In this document: piece by piece, positions 27,508 through 36,663 of the stretch
How positions within the stretch are numbered: position 1 is the stretch's first letter
Layout of the letters: every line of letters starts with the position of its first letter
Origin: a bacterium
Lineage (GTDB): Bacteria; Armatimonadota; Chthonomonadetes; Chthonomonadales; Chthonomonadaceae
Direction: 5' to 3'
DNA length: 36,915 bases
Assembly: GCA_021777995.1 (NCBI GenBank)
Contig: JAJYCW010000026.1
Location: 1 to 36,915, forward strand
Notes under the pieces: model-generated
Told to the model about the DNA's origin: nothing
The model's database searches: none
The model's input: only the letters and a program-made list of their open reading frames with translations
Program-made: the position numbers and the translations under genes

Positions 27508-30500
27508 GTGCCATTCAACCCGCGTAGAGCGGCTGCATTCCTTGGTTTGCTCGCTGCAATCATATCAGACGCTGGAGCCTGTACTGCACAGACTGCCACC
27601 AGGGTACTGTGGAACCTTGGAGCGCGCAACAATAGCGATCGTGAGTTCGCACTCGCGCCTGGGGGGTACCAGAAGTACCGAGCCGACGGAGTGTATGTTG
27701 TTGGCAGGTCAAGTGACTACAGTACATGGCCCTATGTGCAGCCTGGGCCACAGGATGCATGGGCTGGTTCGCAGCCTCACACGTTTCGCATCTTTTTCGG
27801 CATCAACAAGGTGCCTGCTGGTTCAAAGATCCGGCTTGAAATAAACCTGCTGGATACGCAGGACGCAGTACCCCCTAGGGTTAAGATATCGATCGGAAGC
27901 TATGTGGTTACGCGTCAGTTACCGCCAGGAAGCGGTGATGCAACCGTATTTGGTACTTCTCAAAACGGACGGCCGTCCCATATTCATTTAGACGTACCTG
28001 CTAATGTTTTGCACCATGGCGAAAACGAGCTGTCAATCACCTCGCTTTCGGGAAGCTGGATGCTTTACGACTCCGTAGAGATGTTGGCGTCGGCCGGCGT
28101 CTCTCTTCAATCGCTGCCATCGCTACATATTGTTAGCGTAAAAAGCAGCCCTTGGATAGTGCGACGCGGCAAAGCAGGGGGCGGTTTGCAGACACTTGAT
28201 GTCACCTTATGGAACTATACTCATTCAAGGCACGGCACCCTACGCATTTTTGCCAGAAACACGCCAATATCCATGGTTCAGGGACTCACTACCATTGCTG
28301 TGCAAGTCCCATTAGTACGCCGTGCTACATGGTCGCACCTTTCGATTTCGGCAGAAAGCACTAATGCAAAAAGCCATCCATTTCAGATAATGCCAGTGCG
28401 CCATTGGGTAGTCTATCTCATTCCGCACTCGCACGTGGATATTGGGTACACAGACCTACAGGCCAACGTGCGCAAGAAGCAGATTGCGAACCTGCTGCAG
28501 GCGTTGCAGCTAATTAAAGAAACTAAGGGAAATCCACAGGGGTCACGATTTAAGTGGAATCTTGAGGTGGTTTGGCCATTCGATTCGTATCTCCCCGGCG
28601 CACCCGCGAAAGTGAAGAGGGAGGTTGCTGCCGACATCCGTGCAGGTAGTTTGGGCTTGGATGCGTTCTATGGAAACCTGCTTACCGGTCTGTGCACATC
28701 GGACGAACTTCTGCACGCGTTTGATGACGGCCTCGCACTTGCAAGGCACGAGGGCATTAAGCTTACTGCCGGTATGCAGGATGACGTACCTGGCAACACC
28801 TGGGGGAATGTGAGTGCCCTGGCTCAGGCGGGAGTAAAATATCTGTCGCTAGGACCAAACCCTGGTGACAGAATGGGCCAGTCACTGATACGTTGGCAAG
28901 ACAAGCCGTTCTACTGGCAGTCCGAATCGGGCAGGCATCGCATTCTCGTCTGGATGGTACACGGAGGCTATTCGCTTGGAGTTGGGCTTGGTGGCAACCT
29001 TACAGGCTTTTTACCGGGCTACCTTAGCGGTCTACAACGCGACCATTATCCCTATGACATTACCTGTCTTCACTGGTTGTCAACCGGTGATAACGGTGCT
29101 CCTGACCCAAATCTTGCTGCCACGGTTGCCGCGTGGAACAGCAAATATATCTCCCCCAAGTTGGTTATTTCTAGAACAGCGGCGCCGTTTCAGGCGCTCA
29201 TTAGAAAGTACGGCAGTAAAATTCCTACTTTGCGTGGTGATTTCACACCCTATTGGGAAGATGGGGCAGGCACGAGTGCCCGTGAAACCGCGCTGAATCG
29301 CAATGCAGCGGCACGATTGGAACAGGCAGAAGCGTTGTGGGCTATGTGCCGCAAGGCACCCTTTCCCACGACGGCATTTCACATTGCCTGGGACCATACG
29401 CTTCTGTACAGCGAACATACCTGGGGCGCTTGGGACAGTACCTCAAACCCAGATTTGCCATTTGTAAAATCGCAATGGAAGGTAAAAAGGGCCTTTGCAT
29501 TGGATGCCGAGCGGGAGTCTAGAGACCTTGTTCTTAAGGCGACCCGACACGCTTCGAGCAAATTGAAAACTGGACCACAAAATGTGATGGTTTACAACAC
29601 GGAATCATGGCCCCGCACTCAGGTTGTCTTCCTCACCGCTACGCAGAGTACCGCCGGTAACCGTGTCGAAAATGCTCATGGAACCCCGGTTCCATCGCAG
29701 AGACTGTCCGACGGGCGGCTTGCTTTCCTTGCACAGGCGGTTCCTCCATTTGGCAGCCAGAGATACGTTGTCACTTCCGGCCAGCCACTGGCAACGGGTA
29801 AGGCTTCCGCTGCTGCAACTGACCTTTCCAACGGACTATTATCCGTACGAATCGACCCTATAACTGGCGCAATCTCAGAGTTGCGGATGCGAGGCGTGAA
29901 GACCAATCTCGTTCAGAACAGCGGTGGTTGTCAGGTTAATTCATACTTCTACCTGCTGGGTGGTGACCTTAGAAACCTTGTGACGAATGGCCCGCCCACG
30001 ATATCCGTTACCAATGCTGGTCCGCTGGTAGCAAGCGTTAGTGTCACCTCCGCTGCGCCAGGCTGCAACAAACTTACGAGAGACATAACGCTTTGTAGTG
30101 GCGCATCTTCGGTACTGATCGACGATACGGTTGACAAAAAGAAGGTACTCGCTTACGAGGGAGTGCATGTGGGGTTTGGGTTCAATGTACCCGACGCCGT
30201 GACCCGAATGGATATGCCGCTTTCAGTCATTCGACCTGGCCTGGATCAAATTCCCGCCTCCTGTATGAACTGGTTCCCTGTACAGGACTGGGTCGATGTG
30301 TCCAACAGTCAATATGGTGTTACTTGGGCGACTAGAGATGCACCACTCGTAGAGGTAGGAGCGATCACCGCGGTGATGCCGGGTGATGTGTCGCCGACCG
30401 ATCCTCGATGGCTGACCCACATATCCTCCTCCTCGCGTATCTATTCCTGGGTGATGAACAACCACTGGCACACTAACTATCGAGCCTATCAGTACGGGTC

Positions 30501-30867
30501 AGTTGACTTCCGATATGCCATAAGGCCACACGTAGGTTCGTCCCTTGGGGCTATGGCGCGGTTTGGCCTGGGCTTCTCGCACCCACTACTGGTAGAAAAC
30601 TGTGGCGACGTTAAGCCAATTCCCTCGCTGCTTACTCTATCCAATAATAGTGTGGTGGTTCGCGAGATGGAGCCGCTGGAAGCGCATCGCGGGTATCTCG
30701 TGAGATTGTGGGGTGCTTCTGGCAAGACTACTCGAGTAACCCTTAAGTGGCGTGGACGAAAAGTGCAGGGTGCATTCTTAAGCAACACCAGCGGGCGTAA
30801 AATCCGAAAAGTCGGCTCGGTTGTTACAGTGCCTGGATATGGCCTGGTCACCCTGCGCCTGCCATAA
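27508..30867 (+). CDS. Secreted GH38-like alpha-mannosidase family protein with N-terminal carbohydrate-binding-like domain
   Basis: 1119 residues from GTG 27508, chosen because AGGAGG sits 9 bases upstream and the protein then begins with MPFNPRR and a signal peptide core. Residues about 35-195 form a jelly-roll domain (DREFALAPGGYQ, PHTFRIFFGINKVPAGSKIR, IHLDVPANVLHHGENELSI) that resembles the last domain of rhamnogalacturonan lyases. The glycosidase domain starts at about 300 with LIPHSHVDIGYTD (zinc ligands likely His309 and Asp311) and continues through WNLEVVWPFDSYL and AGMQDDVPGNTWG (Asp425/426 as nucleophile candidates). The C-terminal half is beta-rich, as in GH38. It probably removes mannose or related sugars from outside polymers. 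Substrate not assignable. It stands alone, without neighbouring sugar genes. Confidence 0.8.
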   Translation: MPFNPRRAAAFLGLLAAIISDAGACTAQTATRVLWNLGARNNSDREFALAPGGYQKYRADGVYVVGRSSDYSTWPYVQPGPQDAWAGSQPHTFRIFFGINKVPAGSKIRLEINLLDTQDAVPPRVKISIGSYVVTRQLPPGSGDATVFGTSQNGRPSHIHLDVPANVLHHGENELSITSLSGSWMLYDSVEMLASAGVSLQSLPSLHIVSVKSSPWIVRRGKAGGGLQTLDVTLWNYTHSRHGTLRIFARNTPISMVQGLTTIAVQVPLVRRATWSHLSISAESTNAKSHPFQIMPVRHWVVYLIPHSHVDIGYTDLQANVRKKQIANLLQALQLIKETKGNPQGSRFKWNLEVVWPFDSYLPGAPAKVKREVAADIRAGSLGLDAFYGNLLTGLCTSDELLHAFDDGLALARHEGIKLTAGMQDDVPGNTWGNVSALAQAGVKYLSLGPNPGDRMGQSLIRWQDKPFYWQSESGRHRILVWMVHGGYSLGVGLGGNLTGFLPGYLSGLQRDHYPYDITCLHWLSTGDNGAPDPNLAATVAAWNSKYISPKLVISRTAAPFQALIRKYGSKIPTLRGDFTPYWEDGAGTSARETALNRNAAARLEQAEALWAMCRKAPFPTTAFHIAWDHTLLYSEHTWGAWDSTSNPDLPFVKSQWKVKRAFALDAERESRDLVLKATRHASSKLKTGPQNVMVYNTESWPRTQVVFLTATQSTAGNRVENAHGTPVPSQRLSDGRLAFLAQAVPPFGSQRYVVTSGQPLATGKASAAATDLSNGLLSVRIDPITGAISELRMRGVKTNLVQNSGGCQVNSYFYLLGGDLRNLVTNGPPTISVTNAGPLVASVSVTSAAPGCNKLTRDITLCSGASSVLIDDTVDKKKVLAYEGVHVGFGFNVPDAVTRMDMPLSVIRPGLDQIPASCMNWFPVQDWVDVSNSQYGVTWATRDAPLVEVGAITAVMPGDVSPTDPRWLTHISSSSRIYSWVMNNHWHTNYRAYQYGSVDFRYAIRPHVGSSLGAMARFGLGFSHPLLVENCGDVKPIPSLLTLSNNSVVVREMEPLEAHRGYLVRLWGASGKTTRVTLKWRGRKVQGAFLSNTSGRKIRKVGSVVTVPGYGLVTLRLP

Positions 30868-30879
30868 ATTGCTAGACTA

Positions 30880-30911
30880 GGGCCGGGGTCAGCACGCAGT
30901 GCGTCCGGCCC
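30880..30911 (+). terminator. Stem-loop after the GH38-like gene
   Basis: GGGCCGG (30880-30886) pairs with CCGGCCC (30905-30911), with an inner GCAC/GTGC hairpin (30892-30902). It lies 12 bases after the stop. No T-run. Confidence 0.5.
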
Positions 30912-31070
30912 ATGCAATTAGGGCAAAGCGGGCAACAAGCGGAGCCGATTGAAACAATAAGTCGCCCTGTCGCGTGCGCATTTCTGTCATTGCAGTTGCC
31001 AACCAGAGCGAATCCACATGAAAACTGCCAGAAATCGACTGATGATGTTCATCAATATATTATTTGGAAC

Positions 31071-31079
31071 TGATATGAT
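31071..31079 (+). promoter_or_regulatory. Extended -10 promoter candidate of the peroxiredoxin gene
   Basis: TGATATGAT fits the extended -10 pattern TGnTATRAT. Transcription would start near 31086, 47 bases before the GTG start. No good -35 box. It resembles the conserved prepilin promoters only in this core. Confidence 0.4.
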
Positions 31080-31132
31080 CGCGCCGCAGTAGAAGAACTA
31101 GAATATCGGGCGGCGCGCAGGAGCAATATTAG

Positions 31133-31609
31133 GTGGTTTTATCTCGGCACAACAGAAACGATCTCCTACCGTGCGGCATTGCTGCCCCCGACTTCTATTC
31201 GCCCTTAAGTGACGGACGCATGTTGAGATTATCGGCCTATGCTGGCAAACAGCGCGTGGTGTTGGTGTTTTACCCTGGCGATTATACGCCGATTTGCACC
31301 AAGCAACTCTGCACGCTGCGCGATAGCTGGCGAACTCTGGAGAGTTTGAAGACGACGGTTTTAGGAATAAACCCTGCCCCTGCTGCACTCCATCGTATGT
31401 TTGCGGCAAAAAATCGGCTCCCGTTCCCTATCGTTAGCGATCCACACGGAAAGATTGCAGCGGCCTATGGCTGTAGGGGCTGGTTTGGCTCCAACATCCG
31501 AACGGTCTATGTAATCGACGGGCTTGGCAGGGTTGCCTGGGTGCAGTCTGGTGCACCTTCGGTAGAGGAGATAGTCTCAGCAATTGATAGCGTAACAGAT
31601 AACCTTTAA
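31133..31609 (+). CDS. bcp: Peroxiredoxin, BCP/PrxQ type
   Basis: 158 residues. A thioredoxin-fold peroxidase that reduces hydrogen peroxide and organic peroxides with thiol electrons, in the cytoplasm. The active site is FYPGDYTPICTKQLC: Cys55 is the peroxidatic residue and Cys60, five residues on, matches the resolving Cys of the atypical 2-Cys BCP class. FPIVSDPHGKIAAAYG and RTVYVIDGLGRVAWV are further family blocks. The start is GTG with AGGAG 9 bases upstream. It lies 40 bases before the carotenoid gene on the same strand with no terminator between, so the two are probably co-transcribed; both would counter oxidative damage. Confidence 0.9.
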   Translation: MVLSRHNRNDLLPCGIAAPDFYSPLSDGRMLRLSAYAGKQRVVLVFYPGDYTPICTKQLCTLRDSWRTLESLKTTVLGINPAPAALHRMFAAKNRLPFPIVSDPHGKIAAAYGCRGWFGSNIRTVYVIDGLGRVAWVQSGAPSVEEIVSAIDSVTDNL

Positions 31610-31649
31610 GTGCGAGTAGCTACCATTTACAGGAGAGTTACAGCCATAT

Positions 31650-33266
31650 ATGAAATCATCGCCCGCACCTATGTCTACCCGGTCCGGTGATGGACCAAGT
31701 GCATCAGAATTGGACTGCGTTGACACTGCAGTTAAGGATTACGCTGGAAGTGAAGCGACAATACTCGGCGAGAATCAGGATGTAATAGTAATAGGCGCCG
31801 GGCTTGGTGGTCTCTCCGCTGCCATTCACCTTGCCCGGCGCGGCCGGCGAGTTTCCGTTTTGGAGAAGAATTATCACGCGGGTGGCCGAATGAATGTGAT
31901 AAGAGAGAACGGCTTCACCATCGATATGGGCCCAACAATGTTGATGATGCCGGAGGTTATCCATGATATTTTTACTGCCTGTGGGAAAGATTGCGCCGAC
32001 TACCTGCCCATGCGCCGCCTGCTACCAGCCTACAGGATTTTGTGGCCAGACGGTACCGCGCTTGACATGGGCGTGCCTTTAGCCGATCTCAAGCAGCAGA
32101 TTGCGGCAATTGCTCCCGAGGATGTCGCTGGCATAGAACGTTTGTTTGCGGCGATGCGCCTGAAATACGAGAATGCACGGCACAACTTTATAGAGAGGCC
32201 ATTTAATTCATTACGAGATATGCTGAGCCCCACCACACTTAAGGGGATGGCGAAAGCCCTTCCTCTAGAAAGTGTGTACAGTTTTGTCAGTAGATATCTG
32301 AAATCTGAGCGCTTGCGCGAGGCATTCTCGTTTCAGACATTGTATCTAGGCATGAGCCCGTACGATTGTCCCGCGATTTACGCTTTGTTACCATACATCG
32401 AAAAGGAGTTTGGGGTTTGGTACCCAACCGGCGGCACAGGACAGCTCGCGCTTGCCATGGAGAGGCTTCTAAACGAACTAGGTGGCAGGGTGGAGTACGG
32501 CACGCCGGTAGCGGAGGTTATCGTAGAACAGGGAAGAGCAGCTGGTGTGCGTTTGGCGAACGGCAGTGATGTACGCGCAAATGCTGTAGTTTGCAACGTA
32601 GATGCTCCTGCAGCATATCGCGACCTTATATCGGGAGGGCATCGCCGTAAATATACTGATGATCGGTTGTCTAAGTATGAATATGGCTGCTCTGGCTATC
32701 TGCTGTACCTGGGAGTGAAAGACCTGTCGCATAATTACCAGCACAACATGATTGTTCTAGGCGATAACTATCGCGAGGTATTAAATGATACATGCCATGC
32801 CGGGAGGCTGCCAGACGAACCCGCGCTCCATGTCTGTATTCCTACCATCACCGATCCTTCCCTCGCTCCAGCGGGTCATGATGTAGTCTATATTTTGGTT
32901 CCATGTGCCAACACGCTCTGCGACATAGACTGGGAGGTTGAGGGGCCAAAGCTGCGCGAACGCACGTTGGCGAAGCTTGAGACATGCGGTTTGCCGGGGC
33001 TGAGAGACAAGATTGTGTTTGAGCGCTCTTTTACCCCACCGCAGTTTGAAGAGTTGTACGGTTGCTATGCTGGCGCAGCCTATGGCAGCCTCACACCCTC
33101 CTTCTTACAGTCAGCGTGCTTTAGGCCGAGGTGCAAGAGCGAGGATGTTGATGCCTTATATTTTGTTGGAGCGGGCACACACCCTGGCGGCGGTGTGCCA
33201 ATTGTGTTAACATCCGGGCGGCTTGCAGCTGAAGCCGTGGAGCAATGTTTACAGAAAACACGATAG
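31650..33266 (+). CDS. crtI: CrtI-type phytoene desaturase family FAD oxidoreductase
   Basis: 538 residues. After an N-terminal extension of about 43 residues comes the FAD-binding Rossmann motif VIVIGAGLGGLSAAIHLA (GxGxxG at 49-54), LEKNYHAGGRMN, and near the end YFVGAGTHPGGGVPIVLTSG, the signature of bacterial carotenoid desaturases and isomerases. The enzyme acts on C40 or C30 carotenes at the membrane; desaturase, isomerase or ketolase activity cannot be separated by eye. The AGGAG site lies 14 bases before the ATG, a long spacing; an internal Met at residue 8 is the alternative start, and part of the extension may be untranslated. No other crt gene is in the window. It follows the peroxiredoxin. 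Confidence 0.85.
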   Translation: MKSSPAPMSTRSGDGPSASELDCVDTAVKDYAGSEATILGENQDVIVIGAGLGGLSAAIHLARRGRRVSVLEKNYHAGGRMNVIRENGFTIDMGPTMLMMPEVIHDIFTACGKDCADYLPMRRLLPAYRILWPDGTALDMGVPLADLKQQIAAIAPEDVAGIERLFAAMRLKYENARHNFIERPFNSLRDMLSPTTLKGMAKALPLESVYSFVSRYLKSERLREAFSFQTLYLGMSPYDCPAIYALLPYIEKEFGVWYPTGGTGQLALAMERLLNELGGRVEYGTPVAEVIVEQGRAAGVRLANGSDVRANAVVCNVDAPAAYRDLISGGHRRKYTDDRLSKYEYGCSGYLLYLGVKDLSHNYQHNMIVLGDNYREVLNDTCHAGRLPDEPALHVCIPTITDPSLAPAGHDVVYILVPCANTLCDIDWEVEGPKLRERTLAKLETCGLPGLRDKIVFERSFTPPQFEELYGCYAGAAYGSLTPSFLQSACFRPRCKSEDVDALYFVGAGTHPGGGVPIVLTSGRLAAEAVEQCLQKTR

Positions 33267-33374
33267 CCTTTGCACCGTCCCTCTGTTTTCAGTAATGGAT
33301 GGAACATAAAACCCATGAATTAGATCGTATAAATAAGTATGTAAGTGCAATAAGTGGTGAACACGGAGGGCAAG

Positions 33375-34193
33375 ATGAAAATCAAGTCAGTTTTGACCGT
33401 GGTATCGGCCATCATCGGCATAGGTGTGTTTGCAACTGTGGGGCGGGCATCTGCAATTAAGCATTCCAGTACTACCGATCCCAGGCTGGTAAATATAACC
33501 GCAACAGAGATGTTCCAGGAGCTTCGGCTAACGTCGCCGTCCTCAGGTCAATTTGCAGTGCTGTTTGCACGTGCCCAAAACAGCGGGCTGATGCCGCCGC
33601 TCTATACCTATCTCAATCAATTAGCATTGGTTAAGCCAGATGACCTGTACGTCAAGATCTGGCTAGCAAATGCTGCGGCTGCTGTCGCCAACCAGGGATT
33701 ACAGGCCACTGCTCCAGCACCAGGAGCCATCCCTACACTGGATCAGCAGCATGCAGCGATCGATGCCACTGCCCGGGCATCAAATCTACTCCAGCAGTCA
33801 AAACAGTTGCTGCAGACAGCGGTGGCACTACAGCCCGCCAATGCCTTGGCACAAAGCAGCCTGGGCTGGTTCCTTGTTCAACAGTATAATGCTATTCCCG
33901 GACTACAGACCGAGGGGTTTCTGCGGCTCAACAGTGCTGTGTCACTTGCACCCGGCGACGCACTCTTGTGGTTCAATCTTGGTAGTGCGTATCTTTTGCC
34001 AGACCCCCATGGAGCACTCCCAAATAGGATCCGTCTAGCGGAATCGGCTCTTAAAGAGGCAGCAAAGCTGGATAAAACCTTTGCGGCGCCTCACGTCCTG
34101 TTGCGCTCAATCTACATTGGGCTGCATGAACCCAAGCGGGCAGCGGTGGAGGCAAAAGCTACCGCTGAATTAACTCCTGGTTCCGCAAAATAG
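33375..34193 (+). CDS. Secreted TPR-like repeat protein
   Basis: 272 residues from ATG 33375, with GGAGG 5 bases upstream; an earlier in-frame start at 33354 lacks such a site. Residues 1-24 form a signal peptide (MKIKSVLTVVSAIIGIGVFA, then VGRASA cleavage). Mature residues form repeated helix pairs of TPR type (LYTYLNQLALVKPDDLYVKI, LLQTAVALQPANALAQSSLG, LNSAVSLAPGDALLWFNLGS, LKEAAKLDKTFAAPHVLL). The protein is therefore a periplasmic or surface scaffold for protein contacts; a partner is not evident. It converges on prepilin copy 4, with a stem-loop between them. Confidence 0.75.
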   Translation: MKIKSVLTVVSAIIGIGVFATVGRASAIKHSSTTDPRLVNITATEMFQELRLTSPSSGQFAVLFARAQNSGLMPPLYTYLNQLALVKPDDLYVKIWLANAAAAVANQGLQATAPAPGAIPTLDQQHAAIDATARASNLLQQSKQLLQTAVALQPANALAQSSLGWFLVQQYNAIPGLQTEGFLRLNSAVSLAPGDALLWFNLGSAYLLPDPHGALPNRIRLAESALKEAAKLDKTFAAPHVLLRSIYIGLHEPKRAAVEAKATAELTPGSAK

Positions 34194-34214
34194 TCATGCG
34201 GTAGATAAGTTACC

Positions 34215-34252
34215 CGCTCCTCAAGCCAACGATTAAATCGATTTGAGGAGCG
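34215..34252. terminator. Stem-loop between convergent TPR and prepilin genes
   Basis: CGCTCCTCAA (34215-34224) pairs with TTGAGGAGCG (34243-34252); the loop holds an inner CGAT/ATCG pairing. It starts 22 bases after the TPR stop and may end transcription in both directions. No T-run. Confidence 0.5.
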
Positions 34253-34378
34253 CGGTGCTTGCTACCTATCCAACGTGGTTCCTAGCTTAGCCGCTTTTCA
34301 ATCCTTAAAACTTCTCATCTGCGTACCTGCCAATCTGGCTCGTGCAGTACTTGCAGAGGACGACTACTCAAGCGCTAG

Positions 34379-35074
34379 TTAAAGTGGCGTATCCCACATA
34401 CTCCAAACCTGGTCATAGGTAGAAGACTTCACGTGTTCATCTGCAAACAGTACATTGTATCTCCGTTGCTCCATTGGCTGGCTGCCCTGGTAGAAACCTG
34501 ATGGTCCAACCGAGATGTCCCCTGGTCCACTGCCATGCCATAACCCTGAGGCATCCAGCAGCACATTCGTAGCCGATGGTTGCGCTAGTGATGAATCGCT
34601 TGCATGTGTAAAGGCGAGTTCTGTGCGGTACAGGTAGCTGGTATGGTATTTGGCAAACATTGTAGGGGTACAGGTCAATATCTGACCGGTAAAGTCCTCG
34701 ATGTACGAGCCATCGTCGGATGGACATTGAAATAACCGCATGGAGTGCGTGTATGGGTAGACGGAGTCGTAGATCCAGGGCATAGTGGGGAGCATAGCTT
34801 GAAACGCCGGAAACTTTGCCCATATCACGGGCGTGTACGCATCCGTGGGGTCTTTGGCAAATGGATAGAGACCGTCGTAATCGGCAGTGTACATATTGAT
34901 CGCTAGCCCAAGTTGATGGAGATTCGATACACATACCGTTGCTTCCGCCGAATTGCGGGCCTTAGCGAACACGGGAAACAGCAACCCCGCCAGAATGGCT
35001 ATGATAGCTATAACGACGAGCAGCTCAATGAGCGTAAAACCAGGCGCGTCACGCAGGGAGGAATTTCTGTTCAA
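34379..35074 (-). CDS. Prepilin-like protein, DUF1559 type (copy 4, divergent)
   Basis: 231 residues. The leader [12 protein letters not shown] precedes the class III helix [17 protein letters not shown], then [22 protein letters not shown] and [12 protein letters not shown]. The C-terminal motif reads [11 protein letters not shown], so the usual Gly of ADGH is replaced by Glu. The start is TTG with GGAGG 5 bases upstream. Unlike copies 2 and 3 it has no small membrane protein beside it and no copy of the conserved promoter. The paralogue is on the opposite strand about 22 kb from the others, so it is a separate locus rather than part of the tandem group. Confidence 0.85.
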   Translation of the reverse strand: MNRNSSLRDAPGFTLIELLVVIAIIAILAGLLFPVFAKARNSAEATVCVSNLHQLGLAINMYTADYDGLYPFAKDPTDAYTPVIWAKFPAFQAMLPTMPWIYDSVYPYTHSMRLFQCPSDDGSYIEDFTGQILTCTPTMFAKYHTSYLYRTELAFTHASDSSLAQPSATNVLLDASGLWHGSGPGDISVGPSGFYQGSQPMEQRRYNVLFADEHVKSSTYDQVWSMWDTPL

Positions 35075-35454
35075 TTCGACCTCCAGTTAGGCTAACCTCA
35101 TTACTAAGCAGGTGAGCTGTGGTTTTGTATTACAAAATGGTGACCTCGGTAATATCGCAAGTGGAGCTTGACGACTGAAGCAAGAATCCGCACTTATCTG
35201 CTTGCCCAACGGTGTAACGGCAGGTGTTTACGTGAACAGACGTCCAGCTAGTTGGCCTGCAACCCAATCCGGCCCAGTTCCATCAAACCGAAGGCTCTGT
35301 CGCAGGGTCTCGCACCACTGTAGCTTGTCCCCTGCGATCCAATTTCTCCAGGAGTTCAAGATTTCCTCCTTGTGGCGGATTCCGCGGCTAGTCGGCCTAT
35401 TTGCGCGCTGCGGGTCTAATGAATGCAGTGGTGGAGGGGTACAATGACAATACC
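35075..35454. other. Divergent gap between prepilin copy 4 and the AsnC-like gene
   Basis: About 380 bases with no supported gene. It must hold the promoters of both flanking genes, but no confident -35/-10 pair was found. A GGAGGGG site at 35433-35439 precedes the mini reading frame discussed at the AsnC-like start. Confidence 0.4.
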
Positions 35455-36603
35455 ATGACAACAGTAAATGTACCTACAAGAATTGACGACCCGGTAAACG
35501 CGGCCATACTCTCGATTTCTGAAGACCGTATTGAGGGTTTTGACAGGCAGCCCTTTGAGACAATCGCGCACCTGGCACAGCTGGACTACGAACTTGTACT
35601 AGACCGGGTGCGTGCCATGTTAAGCGCAGGTGTTATTCGACGCGTGCGGCAGACCTTAATGGCTACGAACCTGGCTCAAGGATCACTAATCGCCTGGCAG
35701 GTGGATAACGACCGCCTGGACGCTGCGTTCGACATGATGTACCACCATGATCCCTTTTCTGGCCACGTGGTGATTCGTACCGCGGATCCTGCAACGCCGG
35801 GCGCCGCCTACCGGCTTTGGACTACGTTGAAGGTGCCGCAGGGGTTTTCAATGCAGAAGCACTGTGACTACCTTAAGGAGCGCGTTGGCGCACGCTCGTA
35901 CCTCCTTATGCCGGCCAAGGCGCTATTCGTGCTAGGGGTGGGCCACGTACGCAGGCGTGGAATTGCTGTGGGGAGTATGGCAGAAGTAACTGCGGAGCCG
36001 CACACAACCGAGGTTGTAGAATTAAGCGAGCTCGACTGGCGAGTTCTAACTTCCTTGAAGCGCGAATTTGAGTTACATGAGATTACCCGTGATCCCTGGA
36101 AGCGTCGGGCAGACGAAGCCGGTGTTGACTTCGAAACCTTCTGTTCAGTGGCGGAGTCTCTCAATGAACGAAAAGTAATTGGGAGGTTTTCCACCTTTCT
36201 AGAGCACGCAAAGCCGGATACGGAAGGTGAGCGGCAGGTTACTCGTTACAACGGTCTTTTCCACTGGGCAGTCCCTGCCGGGCGTGAGATGGAAGCCGGT
36301 GCCGAGGTTGGCCGCTTTCATATCATGACCCATGCCTACTGGCGCGAGGGTGGGGAAGAGTTTAGAAATGTCAACATAATGGGCGTGGCCCATGGGATGG
36401 ATAAAGAGTTGCTGTTGCAACATAAGGCCGCAATCGACCGGCATTTAGAGGCCATTGGAATCCCCGTAAACTACACCAACGTATTTTGGGGTGGGCGAAG
36501 CGAGATTAAACCCAGCGAGATTGTTCCATCCGCCTATGAAGACTTCTGCCGCGCGAACGGGCTTGATCCGCAGGCAATGCGCGGTGCTGCGTTGCAGATC
36601 TAG
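35455..36603 (+). CDS. Tandem AsnC/Lrp-like protein resembling fused AhbA-AhbB
   Basis: About 382 residues from ATG 35455. Two similar halves are visible, each with a winged-helix start: DDPVNAAILSISEDRIEGFD followed by VLDRVRAMLSAGVIRRVRQT, and LSELDWRVLTSLKREFELHE followed by FCSVAESLNERKVIGRFSTF. Each is followed by an AsnC-type alpha/beta domain. This arrangement resembles siroheme decarboxylase subunits AhbA and AhbB, which look like Lrp regulators but act on haem precursors; here both would be one chain. A real transcription regulator is the alternative. The upstream GGAGGGG is 15 bases from this ATG, but 4 bases from an ATG (35444) that opens a four-codon frame ending in an ATGA overlap with this start. 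The frame could also begin upstream, at 35401 or 35419. Confidence 0.65.
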   Translation: MTTVNVPTRIDDPVNAAILSISEDRIEGFDRQPFETIAHLAQLDYELVLDRVRAMLSAGVIRRVRQTLMATNLAQGSLIAWQVDNDRLDAAFDMMYHHDPFSGHVVIRTADPATPGAAYRLWTTLKVPQGFSMQKHCDYLKERVGARSYLLMPAKALFVLGVGHVRRRGIAVGSMAEVTAEPHTTEVVELSELDWRVLTSLKREFELHEITRDPWKRRADEAGVDFETFCSVAESLNERKVIGRFSTFLEHAKPDTEGERQVTRYNGLFHWAVPAGREMEAGAEVGRFHIMTHAYWREGGEEFRNVNIMGVAHGMDKELLLQHKAAIDRHLEAIGIPVNYTNVFWGGRSEIKPSEIVPSAYEDFCRANGLDPQAMRGAALQI

Positions 36604-36628
36604 CTTAGAGTTGACCCCGGTAGGTGGT

Positions 36629-36663
36629 AAAAGTCGACCAACGTAATGTTGTTCGACTTTTTT
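36629..36663 (+). terminator. Intrinsic terminator after the AsnC-like gene
   Basis: AAAAGTCGA (36629-36637) pairs with TCGACTTTT (36653-36661), with an inner CAAC/GTTG pairing around GTAAT, and the stem runs into TTTTTT. It starts 26 bases after the stop. The A-run on the left would also give a T-run on the minus strand, so it can work both ways. Confidence 0.88.

Noticed and set aside
27227-27844. A 205-codon plus-strand frame spanning the pabBC/GH38 gap
   Set aside because: It overlaps the starts of both real genes out of frame and lacks a domain; the GH38-like gene has a far better start and signal peptide.
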